NCBI GenBank assembly: GCA_036345935.2
Contig: JADWOT020000009.1
Coordinates: 324,287 to 388,286 of the forward strand
Direction of reading: 5' to 3'
DNA from: Taenia hydatigena
Lineage: Eukaryota; Platyhelminthes; Cestoda; Cyclophyllidea; Taeniidae
Length of the DNA: 64,000 nt
Shown: in pieces, positions 46,475 through 59,975 of the stretch
Position numbering within the stretch: the stretch's first letter is position 1
Layout: the number at the start of each line of letters is the position of its first letter
Notes under the pieces: model-generated
The model's input: only the letters and a program-made list of their open reading frames with translations
What the model was told of the DNA's origin: nothing
Databases searched by the model: none
Position numbers and translations under genes: made by a program

Positions 46475-48333
46475 ATGCAACTCGAAATTGACTTGTCAAA
46501 TCGCCCGGACAATGCGCCTTCCACTACCACTCAAAGGCTACAACAGCACAATTCAAAAATCTGCTATCTTGACGCAACTGAGGCTATAACGGCCAAATCT
46601 CGTCTTTTCGGTGAAGGAGCTCTTGAGATTGCTCAACGTGGACGTCAAGACCATCTCTTTCCTCTGCCATCCCACTCGCCACCGGCTTTGGCTCACTTGG
46701 TCTCACCCCCAGAGCAGTATCCACATCAGTCGACTTTGCAACACGCTAGTCTTACCTCTATGAAAAAGTCAGTTTCTTCACACATTCGTTAAAAATAATA
46801 GCAATGGTTGATATCTTCGTTGTTGAGAATAACCATCGGTATCTTTTACGCTCTACGAGCACTTTTGTTTCTGGTGATAGCTTTGTAACGCTTTGTTTGT
46901 TTATCATATGAGCTTTTGTTAGTCAGTAGTAATAAAAATCACCAAAAGCAACAATCTTTCAGGAGTGCGGACTTGTGAGTTGGTCAGGAGTTGTTCACTT
47001 TTCCGTAGTAAAAATTTGTCAGGATTTTGCAACCAAACCTCTCAATGCCTCCACGAGCTTCACGATCCCACGGTCCTCGTCTGAGAGGCGAGGAGAGCCA
47101 GAAAATCTGGAGACGTAGCCATGGAACCTCCTTCCTACTCTGTCCTGATTTACCTGCAATTACAGATGCCACCGATAACCTAAAATCTCCATGTCAAAAT
47201 AATGAGGTGGGTAAGGCGTTTTTTATAAATACAATGTTTTTTCATGCATTGCCCGACCCAGCAAACCTTTCGTTACTTTAACATTAGTTCTTTTGGAATC
47301 TTTGCAATGACCGGTATCGAGGACAGTCATTTTTTGACCAAAATGCCACCTCTCTTCCTGTTAATAACAATTTTTGCCGGCCAAGAGTGACTGGGGAGGC
47401 TAAAGAAATTGCCAAGAGGGATCGAGGACTAGCCAGTGATGAAATGAGCTTTATTCTCAACCAGGGTTGGTCAGAGTGAGTCGCCAGTATGATCTACGTT
47501 GGATTCCAACTAATCGCTTGAAAATTTGTTAGTTTAGGCTAATCAAACGTTGCACTTATACTTAAAATTTTGTTTTGATTTTATTGGTTTAGCAAAACTG
47601 GTATCAGAAGAGTTCAATCAGCTTTTGATGTGCGGCGTGCCAAAGCCTTAGCACCCTATTCCAGCATTGACAACGTTGCCAATATTTTGGATTTCAAGTC
47701 ATCACCAAACGAAGGGAAACCTCAGGTCGTTAAATCGTACTTTCATAAGGGCTTACCATCGAAAAGCGTGTGAGCCAGTCTGGGAGTTAAAGCCGCTATG
47801 AACTCTACAAAGGATTTCCAGTTTGACGACCATAAAATACGGTCCCGAGTTCAATTCGAGGTGAGTCATAAGAGTTGGTCTATACTTAGCCAATGGCTAA
47901 AAGGACCTACTTTAAGTAGCCTATTAGAAGTTAAGCCTTTGAGCGAATCTTTGAATTTTGCCTTCTTCTATCCTTGGGGAGTAGAAATTGCACAGAGGAA
48001 CCGAATGTCTGCTCTGTTTTGCGATTCCAATGAAGGCATGAATTATTCCGTTGCTAGAGTACGTCCAGAGGCGAAGAAAATTGTAGAATCTCATAGAGGC
48101 GCTGAAGTCCAACTCCTCATTGCACCGTGAGTTTCCTACCACCCATTTATTATAAAAATCCCAGAGCCAACTCGACTTATTCTTTATTTTCTTTTAGTCC
48201 TGGCAGGTTGGAAGTCTCTAAGCCGCCATTGCGTCGAAAACTCAGCCCAGGTGGGCACAGAATTGCTCTTCTTTCACGAGGTGGGTGTGCCAAGGCGTGC
48301 ATTAATTTTAGTGGACTAAAGCGGTGCCCATGA
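46475..48333 (+). CDS. Six-exon protein with a repeated EIA-x-R-x-RG motif, family unknown
   Basis: Exons 46475-46767, 47023-47206, 47288-47475, 47593-47736, 47779-48126 and 48198-48333 join in frame (1293 bp, 430 residues) from ATG to TGA 48331-48333. Five internal copies of a short motif are visible: GALEIAQRGRQDHLF, EESQKIWRRSHGTSFLL, GEAKEIAKRDRGLAS, WGVEIAQRNRMSALF and PEAKKIVESHRGAEVQLL. The consensus is about E-A-x-E-I-A-x-R-x-R-G-x(4-6)-LL. Glycine, proline and arginine are frequent between copies, and no membrane helix or signal peptide is seen. I do not recognise the family. The intron 47737-47778 is only 42 bp with a weak acceptor and is the least certain junction; the others have good GT-AG signals. 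AATAAA follows at 48400. Confidence 0.7.
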
Positions 48334-48399
48334 GAGCCGTCAGGAATTAATTTGCTCTATGTCGATTAAACTACTGTTGAGTAAAATACTTGCTACTTA

Positions 48400-48405
48400 A
48401 ATAAA
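48400..48405 (+). terminator. Poly(A) signal of the repeat-motif gene
   Basis: AATAAA 67 nt after the TGA stop at 48333, on the coding strand. Confidence 0.6.
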
Positions 48406-50933
48406 TAAGCGTAAGTATTATTTTTGTTATCTTTTGGTCCTTAATAACCATGAAGCAGGTTACGAGGATGTGTTACCTTTTTTCTGGTCTACCCCTTTTT
48501 CACTTAAGTCTTCCTGTTTCTTCTGTTACCAAGTCACTGTTGGCGCTATTTTTTGGAGGGTTTGCTTAGTCATGCAGAATCACTATCCCCAGTTGTAATA
48601 TGCCATTCTGATTTAGTGTAATACACCAATCAGAAGATTGGAAGGGTCTTTTGAAAGCAGCCGCAAATCGGTCTTGCCTGGACGCATAACTCAAGAGCCT
48701 GAGTTAGTCATCAGAAAGTAGGCGTCGGGAGAAACAGATACTATCCGCGAAATCGGCTATTGAAAGAGTTCAGAATGAAGTTGGAAGAAGGAGGGAAGGG
48801 GAGAGAGATTGGAGTGGGGTGGCGGTATTTCAAAAAAAGTGGGCGGACCGGTTAATGCCTTAGAGATGGGCAACGCCGATTAGAGACTGTACAAGAGGCT
48901 AGAGAATGATTAAATGAACAGGCAAGTAAACTTTAATGCTGAGATTTGAAACGGATAATACGATGGCAGGGCTTTTACAGTGTTTGTATTTTCTCAATTA
49001 ATTCTAGCCAATTGTCACTGTGATGGAGTGATCTCTCTCCACCTACTGAAATCGACTTTTCGAAGGCACCAAAATCACAACCATTGCCCTTGATAAACTA
49101 TTAAAAACATGTTGGATTTTTTGTGGAAAAAAGGTAAGAAGGTAAGACTAGCACCTTCCATTCAGCAGCATTAAATTCGTTGATGTACTACTAATAAGCG
49201 TTACCATCCACGTCCATTCCTGGGATATTTGGGTCGTAAATAAAAGTGCAGTTTTGTGGAAATAAATGGCTTTTCCTTTTTAAGGATTCTCTTGATCCTA
49301 GACCCGAGAACTTAGAGAAGATATTGAAAAGCAATTTTACGACCTACATACAATAAGGAAATTTGTAATGATCCTTTTTTTTTAAATGGAACTCATTCCT
49401 TTGTTCCAAAAGTTACCTGCTTTATTCTCTCCACAGTACGCGTGATCAGTGTTTTATCTCATGACAAGTGATAGAAAACCTCTAGGGAAGACGAAAGCTT
49501 CATCGAAAGTGGGTAGCAATTTGTAGTTGTTTGTATTTTAAACCAAAAAATGCAATCATCTGTGTCCAGCCTCGACCACTCCTTGGTCCTCATGCTAGAG
49601 GCTCTCTTCAACCTGCTTTCCCCCTCCTCTTTTGCTCTACTCCTCCTCTTCCCCCTTCCATTGTTACAATTTGTGTGCGATCTGTTGCTGTTCGAGAGTG
49701 TCTTGTTGCTCCATTGACGGCGATGGTAATGCTGGTGGTGGTGGCGGTGTTAGCGAAGCGTTCCGCATTATTGTCCCCTCCCCTTACCGCCCAACTTATA
49801 ACTGTCGGCTATTGTTACAGAGACACAAAGTAGGCTAAAGATACCCTCCCATCCGCTCTCACCCCCTCTCTCCAACAGGTTTTAATTACTAGTAAAAAGG
49901 CATTCAGGTGTAGATTTTAAGCTCGGTTTGATTAATGCTTTGTTCTAGAAATCAGGAAAGGCAACACCCTTAATTCATTAAGCGAGTTATCATGGCGCCA
50001 GGCATGAATTTTCCCAAGCAGCAGCAAAATACAATTCAATGCCTGCACTCTGTATAATCTCAACTTAAGCTTAGAGAAAGGCCTTGGACTGATGATATTT
50101 TAGGGCAGACAATGGTCGAACAGGCTATAAATCCCCACAGCTGAAATGGGGAGGGATAGGGGGAAGGAGGTAGGTGAACAAATGGGAAAGAGAATGAGTA
50201 CATCTCCCAATTCCATGTCACGCTTGTATTGTCCTCCGCAGTTCTCTCGTTACAATTGTTTGACCAGTAGTTCTCCTCCTCTCCTCGATTAGACTGAAGA
50301 GAGTGAGGGGGCAGAAGGGGGAATAACGAATGCTCCTCTACTCATCCGACTAAGAAGCATCGTTACATTCGATTGTTTTTGGCCTGCAAAATTAACAGAC
50401 TGTGTACATGCATAATCGTACGGCTTGAAATGGGGCCACGGTGAGTTGGTGAATGAGTGAATGTGCGTATAGCACTCGTTCCATTCACTGACTATACAAT
50501 GCAGAGATGACGCCTCACTTGGAGATTACTGTGATGCTCGTTGGAGGAATCGGTTGTGGACAAGATAGCCTGCTCTTCTGGCAAACCATAAAAAGGTGTT
50601 ACACTGTTGCTTAAATCAACCTGCCGGAATCGACAATTCGAAACAACGTTGGGGAGGAAATGCGGTGATCATTAAGAAGCCACATCCTGACGACAAGCCT
50701 GCAGAATTTTCATACGCTTGTTTAGCCGCCTGCATTAGCAGGTGTGAATGCGCATCTATACATTAGCACTCTGTACTGTTCGTTAGGATGCTTTGTAGTC
50801 ATTCTTTGTAAACCTTAAGTAAGCCACGTGAGGGAATTTGACAACTATATTTTGACCATGTAAATTGGGTATCACATTTGACAGCTTTGTTATGGAGTGA
50901 CGATTCAGATAGACGGGGATGACGACTGCTATA
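48406..50933. other. Gene-poor stretch
   Basis: About 2.5 kb with pyrimidine-rich and purine-rich patches (CCCCTCCTC-type near 49.6 kb, GGGAGG-type near 50.15 kb) and only unsupported short open frames. Confidence 0.35.
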
Positions 50934-51140
50934 CGGCACATGGAAAAGGTTTGAGTGTGGTCAGAAGTGTTCTAACTCGTCACCAGAAGTGAGGCATAAC
51001 AACTGTCCGACTCCGTCAATTAATCAGTCACTCAGAGGACGATTCAGTGCGTTCGGGGAGAGGGCGTACTACTTCTCCTGGGTGATGTTTCAGCGATGCA
51101 ACAATTTGCTGAGGAGGAAGAAGTGGCCGAAAAAAATGAA
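50934..51140 (+). repeat. Unclassified interspersed repeat, copy 1
   Basis: The core 50980-51060 matches the reverse complement of 62874-62954 at 75 of 81 positions, and all six differences are transitions. Weaker similarity extends to about 50934 on the left and about 51140 on the right (GTGATGTTTC, CAATTTG, AGAAGTGGCC). It encodes nothing evident and has no obvious terminal repeats. Confidence 0.75.
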
Positions 51141-52377
51141 TGCATAGGCCTTAAAGATAGCCCATCGATGCATCGGACGCTGCTAATTTTTTTGTTTTGC
51201 GCTGACTGATTGACAAGCGATGAGAAGCAGATTCCGTATTGTAACGTTTATCGAGCCAGTAAAGGTGCAAGAGTTTACCTCCAAGTCATGGGCTCAATGC
51301 ACATCAATCACCTCTAATACATGTATAAATTCATCCCCACAAAAAGTATGATTTGTATGCGTGCAGCGCCCTACGGTTCCAATTGCGTACTAGGACTCAT
51401 CCAGGAGCTGGAGACTAGATATACGTCTTCGATATCTGCCTACACGATACAAGGTGGTAGTCAGCAAGAAAACGTCTTCTTCGAAAGTGACTAAAATCAA
51501 TCAATCAAATGGGAAAATTTCTCATCCTAGAAGGCAGCATCACCTCAACCTTTCTCCAAGTGTTGGTTACCACCTTTGCGACTCATTAGACAATCACATC
51601 AACAATTGGAAAGTAAAATAGACAATAGAGACTTAAAAGTGTAGCAGAAATATTGCTGGCTGAGACTCAGATGCCAGCTTCTGGAGTCAAAATGTTTGAC
51701 AAGAGTGAATTCAAAATTGGTCTATGATTTTTTTAAGAAGGACTGACAGATGGCAGCCCGACTTTAATTCCGTTCTTTTGCCACATTACTTCCATGTTGA
51801 CAATGGATGAGGACCTCGTCATTATCCAACATGATGACCCTCGTGTGTAAAGTACAATCAAACGTCAACATAAAAATGACTAAGTTTGCCTGTCTTCTCC
51901 ACTCTGCCAGGCCGTATAGACCGACCGACAATTTGGTGCATTGCCTTGTCATTGACTGCTTCGTTGGTCACCCATAGGCCAATGGAAACAATAGGTTCCC
52001 AGACAGTCGCTAAAGACTGCTGTCTTGAACCACTGGAAATTACTGATTGATAGCTTTAGCCCACCAGCCTATTACAGGATATAGCGCAAAAAGCCATGGG
52101 ATAAAGTCTAACTATTTTATGCAATTTACCCACCTTTTAAAATTCTACAGTATTCGCACAAAGGATACCGTCAGGAAGATGAAACTCGTAAGGGGCTTGA
52201 TTAAATTCACTTACAGGCGACGTCCGGTGGTGGTGGATTAGATGAGCTTAACTAGATCCCTTTTCAGTGGCTAAAATCCGTGGCCACGCCTCTTACCACT
52301 GCTTCAATATCTGATGGTAAGTTATCGCGCAGTCGACCGAACTGGCTAGCCTTTTCTTCTTCGCCCCTTCCCCCTCT

Positions 52378-52380
<3 letters not shown>

Positions 52381-52418
<38 letters not shown>

Positions 52419-52428
52419 CACACACACA
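52381..52428. repeat. (CT)n-(CA)n compound microsatellite
   Basis: (CT)n from 52381 to about 52415 followed by (CA)n to about 52428, inside a GC-rich stretch (about 52.3-52.7 kb) that stands out from its AT-rich surroundings. Long open frames across it are repeat artefacts. A promoter or 5' UTR function is possible but unsupported. Confidence 0.85.
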
Positions 52429-53060
52429 TTCATCGCCATCGCAGCCGTTTCCGTTAGCAACTGTATCCGTTCCCCATGCTCCCTCTGCAGCACTTGTGCG
52501 CACGCACGCAGACGGGACGATATCCGGTCGCTTGAACGTCGTTCCCCCTCGAGCTCGAGGGAGGAGAGAAAGGGGGACGAGAACGGGGGTGGGGGATGGG
52601 GCAGAGACGAACGCAACGGGGAGAGAGGAGAGGAGAGGGGTAGAGATAGAGAGAGAGACTCTGACTTCCGGGCACGCCCGCTTTCAGATGCACAGCGGAA
52701 CAGGGGACACACGCGTATGTACTTGGATACGTGCTTTGGAGTGCGCGTGTTGCGAGTACTGCCTATACACCACCCAACTCCGAACTGTAACTTTTTCCAC
52801 CCCTGCTGTAGCTATTGCTGCCACTACTGATGCTGGCAGGATGTGACCACAAACAGTACATTATATGTTCAGAGTGGGAGCACGTTATCCTACATTCAGA
52901 ACTTACCTGCTCATGAGATAAAGGGGTGGAGTGTGTGATAGATGCTTGTAGCAGCGGTTGAAGGTGGAGGAGGAGGATTTGAGAGCTCTACAATGCTCCA
53001 CAGGCCGGAAGTTTGTCTCGCAACTCCGTGCGCACGTAATGTTGCGTGCATACGCGTGCA

Positions 53061-53088
53061 TGAGTGAGTGAGTGAGTGAGTGAGTGAA
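53061..53088. repeat. (GTGA)n microsatellite
   Basis: Seven near-perfect GTGA units followed by degenerate GAATG/GGATG units to about 53130. Confidence 0.85.
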
Positions 53089-54891
53089 TGAGCGGGGGAA
53101 TGAATGGATGAGTGGATGGGTGGGTGGCTTGGGAAGGATGGTGAATAACCACCCGTAAATATTGCCACGGCGAGCGATTTTACACACATTTGCCCGGTCT
53201 GCTTGACTTCCCGCTACACCGGAAAGTATTTGATGGCAGTGGGTTCGACTAAAGCTTATGTATGCGTGGCTGCGAAAACACCTAATAACCAGTGAAGGCA
53301 ACTGCTTTGCAAATGTAAGGTCTTCACTCCTAGATTGCTCCTCTGAGCGTCTCTGATATTCTTTGGTCAATGTCTGAATAATGAAAGAGTGCAAAAGCCT
53401 CCGATTATCCACTTACATGATTAGCCGATTGATGACCTTTGAGTGGCACCAAAGATCGGTGACACCCTCTGAGCACCACTCAAAAATGGTTCTAATTGTT
53501 AATTTTTGCTAAAAAAGTGTGCCTAAATGGTTCTCTTTTTTCTCGGAATTACTTGCAGTTTTTGTTAAGAAAACAATAAAGGACTGATGAAAGCACTCAT
53601 TTCACTCGCAAATTAAATCTCACAATTTGTCCAATTTCTGTTGTCAATGCCATTGCCGAAAAGTAACAAACTGCAACCTTTAATCTCTAACGAGGAGAAG
53701 CGTCAAAGAAAAAAGCAAGAAATTGCACTAGCCGCTTAAATACTTTGAGCAGCTGTTCTATAAGTCATCTGTGTTCACGAAGAGGTAAAAAGGGAACGGC
53801 AGTCTCTGGTGCCCCCTATTGAGGGTCGCAAAATGTATATATCATATGCATTTTCTAATTTTAAAGGTCTGAGGGTTGTGTGTACCTGCGGTAATGACAG
53901 ATGAGTGATTAATGCATTCACTCCACTGGGTTGCTGTCCGTCCCCTCTCCGCCAACCTTCGCACACAGTGACCCCGACGCCAATGTGGAAAGTGAAACGC
54001 CTCAAGTATTCACCTGCCATTGTCTAATTCACTAGGGTCCCGGCTTAAGATTGAAAATTGGTCGCAAAACACTCGAGTATTCTGCGTAGCCGGACCGTAC
54101 ATTGGAAGTGCCGGGGAAAAGTTACTCCATCAAATAGTTGAGAATAGTCGACCGTCTTAAAATATAAAATGGAATATTTGCATATGTGAGGTCAAGGCCA
54201 CGATATTCCTCAAATAAAATGAAAACAAGACTGTTAAATACATCTTGTGTATAAAATAAAAAAGCAGAGCTATTCTTTGTATGGCTTTTGCCAATTTTTT
54301 AAGAAAACTATAAAAATTGATAATCGATTGTTCAAATCTGGCAAGGGACAAGCATTGGGTCCCCGAAGGAGGCCCATTCAATGCAATACACTTTTATAAC
54401 TATGTTCAAGGGCTTAATCATTCACCTGTTCGCGTGGTGGCCATTTAGGAGCCTCAGATGCATCCTAGCCCCCCCCCTCCCCCATCCCCACTTGTTTATT
54501 GACCTTAAATTTGGAAATAGGTTGAACCGGAGATGCATGACCTGCTTGCATTCATCAGGCCTACCATCGAAAAGTAGATGGTGCACCCTCATGTCGATTT
54601 AGCGCTGTTTTGATGAGGCAGTGTTTTGCTCTTTGATGCAAGCACCTCTCTCTCTTAAGCGTGGCGCAACAATGAGTAGGGGTCTGCGTGACAGTGGAGT
54701 ACCATTAAGACGAATCGTTGTGTCTCCCCGAATTCCAAAACGAGTTGCTTTTTGTCAAATGGTATTGTGGGCTGAGAGCCACGTGTCCATATGCCTCTCC
54801 TTTTCACTTCAACTCATCCATAATGGATGCGCTTCGAGCAGTGCCGATGCACGCAACCGATGAAGCGTGGAGGATGGAAAGGCAGCAGGCG

Positions 54892-54936
54892 AAGGAGGAG
54901 GAGGAGGAGGAGGAGGAGGAGGAGGAGGAGGAGGAT
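54892..54936. repeat. (GAG)n trinucleotide repeat
   Basis: About 15 GAG/GGA units. It gives a poly-Glu reading on the plus strand before TAG, but no flanking coding sequence supports a gene. Confidence 0.85.
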
Positions 54937-54999
54937 GAGCTGTAGTCGGGCCTAATTAAAAGCCTTGGCTTTGATTAACCCCTCGTGCATGCATTATTC

Positions 55000-57900
55000 A
55001 CCAGGGAGGCACCCAGGACTGCTTTGTCACTCCCTCCCTCTCCTTCCCCATTCCACCCTCCAAAATACTCACCAAACCACGTCGAAAATTCCCCTTTCTC
55101 AATTAAATATGTCCTATCGAACATGGCTATGCAATTTTCAATTCTTCATGCGCGATAATCACTTCTCATACGTTGGATGTTTCTCAAGCGACGCGTTGGC
55201 CATCTGTCATCTTTTGGATGGTGGTGGTCTGGAGACTCAACAACACCTTAAAAATGCCACATTCTGACAAGTTCGTATCGAAAGTAAATAGTCTTCTTTC
55301 ACAAAAAAATGTCCTATTTATATCTGTCAAAAAATGGAAGAAGGTTTAACTAATTTATGTAGAAATCACATACCAAAGCAAAATTAAAGTCTCCAATTCG
55401 CTGAAAATCAGGCGCAAACACTTAACTTCTTATTCGGGTAATTTCTAACTTTCCATAATTGAATATGTTCAAAGAAGTTTTCCATAAAATAATTGTAATT
55501 TTTACCGGTTCAAAAGTTAATCTATTATGCAATGTCCAAAAGGCTAATGGGCGCGGCCGGGAAGTAATGCCGAGATGCCGGAGCATATTACCATCCCTCC
55601 ACATCATCACTTTGGCGTGAATTTCTTTTCAAAAAGAGGAGACTCTTCACTTTTAGTGATAGTGCATGTAGTTGGCCTGGTCCGGAGTACCGTGCTCTCA
55701 ATCAAGGGACCTATATGTTCTTGATAATACTAAGCAGCCTGCCCATCCTTATTGTCAATCACCTTTCGTGGTAACATTCGCATCGAGACACCAATTCAAA
55801 AAAAGGTATGTATCGTTGCGGTTAAGGGTATTGCTTTAATCCTTCTGTGGTGAGTGACTGTAGATTCAGCTATCCGCGGGAGATATCGTGTTCGCCTACC
55901 ACTGCCACCGCTTTAGCGCCTCAAGTATACGCTAAAACAGTTTGCTCAAAGACAAGAATCTATGCCAGCCAAGGACTTTGTGTAATTTGTGGAGACTGAT
56001 GTGACCGCATGGCTAACCGCATCGAGTCACTGTGTAGCCCACACAATGCTGCCGCTACCTCAAAAACGCTGCAAAAGTTAGTGACTCCAGTGCCAGTGAT
56101 GAATATGACCGATTTAGTTGTGTTTATGTTTTTCTTCTTAGTGAATTGCATAGGCGAGGAAGGAAGAGCACCGACTAGCTGGTCTCGTTTGTATAAAACT
56201 GACCTTTGCTTCGCAATGAAAAAAAGGGTAGATGTCAATAAAACATCCGCTTTATGGGGCGGCAAACCTGTGTCCACCCCTTATTACTACTTCATTCCTA
56301 CTTTAATGCTCTTCAGACGTCTACGTGAGTTCCATTCACAGAGCCTCATGTAAGTTCTGGAGGCTCCTCTATAATTGACGCGCAGGTGTGATTTCTCTTC
56401 ACTTGTCACTTTCTTTCTTCTACAACACGCGTGCGAGGAAAATGAAAGTTGTGTTTGGGACTCCAGTAGCTCCACCTTATTCAACTCTGCACGGATTCTA
56501 CGGTGTTGAGCTTAACTGACCAGCCATTGAATTTGTGACTCCCGCCCTTTGCGTCGGATCTCTCTGACATTACCCCCGAAGTAGAACTTTAAGCCTTTCC
56601 AGTATGGAATGGGACTTGTTACTAACGTACAGAAGGGTTGAGGAGCTGTTGAACATAGTCAGGCAATACGGATGAGGTCGTGGGGTTACCAACTGTTAAC
56701 TCAGCCATCAGAAAGTACTCACATTTGGAGCTACTGAAATCGACTATTTCAGTAGACGCAGCGCAGTTAATTATTTGCATACCAAAATCAATAAGCGAAG
56801 AGCTACTTCAACGCGTACATTCAGTGATTAAGAGAGTGAATAAGTGAGTGAGTAGGTGGATGGTAGATGAATGTTGAGCAATTCTTGCTGGTGAAGGTAA
56901 TCCAGACGGAGAGAGGTCATCGATATTACATTGATGATGATAGGTGCGCTGCCGAAGGTAAATAAGCAGGTGAATGTGTGCAAAGCAGCTCGGCTGACTA
57001 TGCCTTTACCATGCCAACGTGGGAATTTCATCATTCACTTTACAGCATAGCTATATCTGAATGCAGCCCCTATTATCAGTAATGCTAAACACATTGCAAT
57101 TTCTGCATTTTATGGTGCAGATATTGCCTCGTGAAATAATCCTTTCAATGGGTCGGCGTCCTTCTTCGAAGCCATTTGATGGAAGGACGAGTTGGTTATT
57201 GGAATACCACATCATTAATGTATGGTTGTAAAATTCGCAGCAAAGTTCGTCAATTTTTCTTGATCTTCGCTGATGGAATTATAAACTTATTGAAATTCTT
57301 CAACTTTTTGGACGAATTCCACATAAAATGCATTTTCACCGGAGATCAACACAACGCGATTATTCGCTTTACCATTTTAATAGACTGTCGCATCCTCGTG
57401 ATGATTCAAACTTCGGGGATGGCAGCAGACGCGAACGGATTCATCGTAGTGTGACCCGATCTTGATGTTAGGCGTAGTGCTTCAGGTGGCATTCCATATG
57501 CCGAACGAAACACATTGGAATGGACACGTAACGTGTGGCGTGGTAAGCTTGCATACTAGGGTGTTAAAACACGTCAACCCTAGGGATAAATCAGTTGGAA
57601 TAATTGTCAGAAACTAAGATGCCGAAAAACTATTGCCGCCTCCAATTTCTATGTATTTTTCCAAAAGAGACCATTAAAATGTCTGAGAGAACCCTAGCAT
57701 GCATCCCATTCTGTATGCGCACTCCGTGGCTAATTCCATCTCCTTGGGACATTTTTTGCAACCTTGTCAATTGGCCATCTTAGAATGACAGGATGGGGTG
57801 GGATGGATTTAAGGCAGGTGCTCGCAAGTATTGTATATGCCCCCATCCCGCCGTTAGCTGGCGGTTCACCCGAAACATTCATTACCTTTTGAAAACGCTA

Positions 57901-59820
57901 CCATACTCCTGCTCACTTGTGCCTGTAATGCGGACGCGTGATTAGATCTTTCGATGCATCCGACAACGGAGGCACAAGGCAGAGGACAAAGATGGCACTA
58001 GAAGCAATGGGAGAGGGAGAAACTCACTCTTCATCCTTATGTAAGCCTTTGCTTAAACTATGCACTTCCGTCTGCCAACTGCAATGGTCAAAGTAAGTAA
58101 TAATTTCTTACAGCTTCCACCTTGCGCCCAAGAAAGGGAATTATTGGACACTTTATGAAAACTAAGCTCAGTTTACGAACCGCAGTGGTAAGGTCTAAAC
58201 AACCAGTTTGATCGCATGGATGCGGTGAGCACATAGCCTTCACAGGAACTCATTTACCTAGCAAGCTAGTTTTAAAAAGGTACTTTAGATATCTACCATG
58301 GATTTATCCTGCTGTTATTCCGTCCATTTATCCAAATTGATCTGCTCATTCCAGATTGATTCGTCTGGGAGCCAGTAAACACTCAACCATCCTGCTTTTG
58401 GGAGGAAGGGAAGGGGAGGAAGAAAGAAAGAAAGATAAAAAGGAGGGAAATACTGGCTTAAATTTATCTTCTTCCTCCAGGCTTTTCTCCAAATGATGGT
58501 TATTAACTTTTCTTGACAATTGGTAATCATGCCATCAGATAGGTAATGGAACAGGCAGTTGGGTTGATGAAAGCGGAGGCGATAAGGACTAAGGTATCTG
58601 CTTCTGTGGACAAGACTCTAACATAAAAGTGGAATCCGCTGAGGCAGAGCTAATTTTTTAAAGTGTTAACCTTATGCATAAAAATTCGACACTATTTCTT
58701 TTCTTTTATTGCGTTTCAGAAATATCATTCATAATGCACTGTGCATTCTTGAATCCAAATGATTTCCCCTTAACCCCCTATCAACAGTAAAGCATGAGCT
58801 GGTCATGTGAAGCCGGGTGACCCTCTTGCCTCCATGAGGGAACAAAGAAGAGAACAATAAAGACATCCAAGCCTCAAATAATTCGTCCATAAACCTCCGT
58901 CTCATGGCCTTTTGAGATAGTTAACTGAGGTCAGCTATTCATAATGTGAGAGTGATATGACCTTTGTGGTACTCAAATGCAGGTATATTGCCTTTCTTCC
59001 GAATTTCATTTACTTATCAAGACATCTGTGTATGAGATGTATTCGAAATGGGATTTAAACATTGCATTGTCGTCGGCTGGTTAAAGGCGCACTCCTGATT
59101 ACCAAAGTGGAGGGAGAGACAAAGGTTCTAACACGACAATTTTCTTTGGCATTCCTCTCCCTACGTCCTGTATCTTTCCCCACCCCTCATTATGAGCCAA
59201 CCCGCATACTCGTATGCCAACCCCCACCTCTCCTCCCTCCCCCCTCCCTCTCTGTTATCCCTCGAAATTTATTTACTCTAACGAAATGTGATGCGGTGCA
59301 GTGCAGTGCGCGGTGTTGTCAAGTGCCCACGTGTTCCCTTTCGAGCGTATGTGCGTGTGCGTGTGCGTGCAAGCATGTGTGTGTGTGTGTTCGCCAGCCG
59401 AAATGCTTGATTAGAACCCAGATGCCCTTTCATTCCGCGCGTGGGTTGTCAAATTCGGAGGAAAGGGGGTGAGAAGGGGGAGAAGATGCACCTTCTCTGT
59501 TACCCCCCCTCTCTCCCTGCCCTTCTGTCACCCTCACACACACAAACACCAAAAACGTCTTCACTTTCTCTCCCTTATCCTTCTCTTGCCTCCTCTATAA
59601 TTGCAGGCTTGAGAATACGAGTGTGGTGTGCTTTCAAGCCTCGAAGAAAGGAGATGGAGGTGGTGGAGATGCGTGTGTTTGCGCCCTGTTTGACAGTGTA
59701 TAATTAGACGAGTGGATAACAGTTTCTGTTCTGCCTCGTGATTAGCTCGTGGAGGGGAGCGAAGAAAGGAGGGCAAATTTTGATCTGATATGTAGTGTTT
59801 CATGGTTATTTCCTAGCATA
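55000..59820. other. Long stretch without a supported gene
   Basis: Only isolated open frames: one at 56009-56353 (plus) ends near a donor-like GTAAGT at 56351, and one at 57176-57454 (plus) is hydrophobic. Neither is recognisable or linked by phase to a neighbour. A (GT)n-rich tract lies at 59350-59390. Confidence 0.3.
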
Positions 59821-59831
59821 CATACACATAC

Positions 59832-59975
59832 TACGGGCAGAGCTTTGACTTCGCTCCACACGGCTTCATTCAGTCCGGACGGATATTCGCAATTCTTCAG
59901 ACGCTGAGCCCAAAGTTTATATCGAAGGATTAGAGGCCTACGCCATTGTTGGTTAGGATCACCGTTGTGAATTAA
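59832..59975 (-). CDS. Possible exon resembling the start of a metzincin (MMP-type) catalytic domain
   Basis: The minus strand reads NQQWRRPLILRYKLWAQRLK, then PSGLNEAVWSEVKALPV before a donor-like GTAGTATG. The order W.+..L.YR+...L......++.A...WS+V.PL is that seen where matrix metalloproteinase catalytic domains begin. No cysteine switch, HExxH zinc motif or other exon was found nearby, so this is only a suggestion. Confidence 0.18.

Noticed and set aside
46884..46905. TGTAACGCTTTGTTTGTTT, resembling the first bases of the TRIM LTR
   Set aside because: Only about 20 bp match and the LTR body does not follow; too short to call an insertion.
52280..52846. Long overlapping frames on both strands, up to 188 codons
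   Set aside because: They run through the (CT)n-(CA)n repeat and GC-rich flank. The translations are dipeptide runs with no conserved segment.
52903..53412. A 169-codon minus-strand frame
   Set aside because: Its centre is the (GTGA)n repeat read as HSLTHSLTHS-type runs, and no domain or splice context supports it.
53775..54020. Minus-strand frame ending at a donor-like CAG/GTACAC
   Set aside because: No recognisable protein, no matching acceptor and no neighbouring exon in phase.
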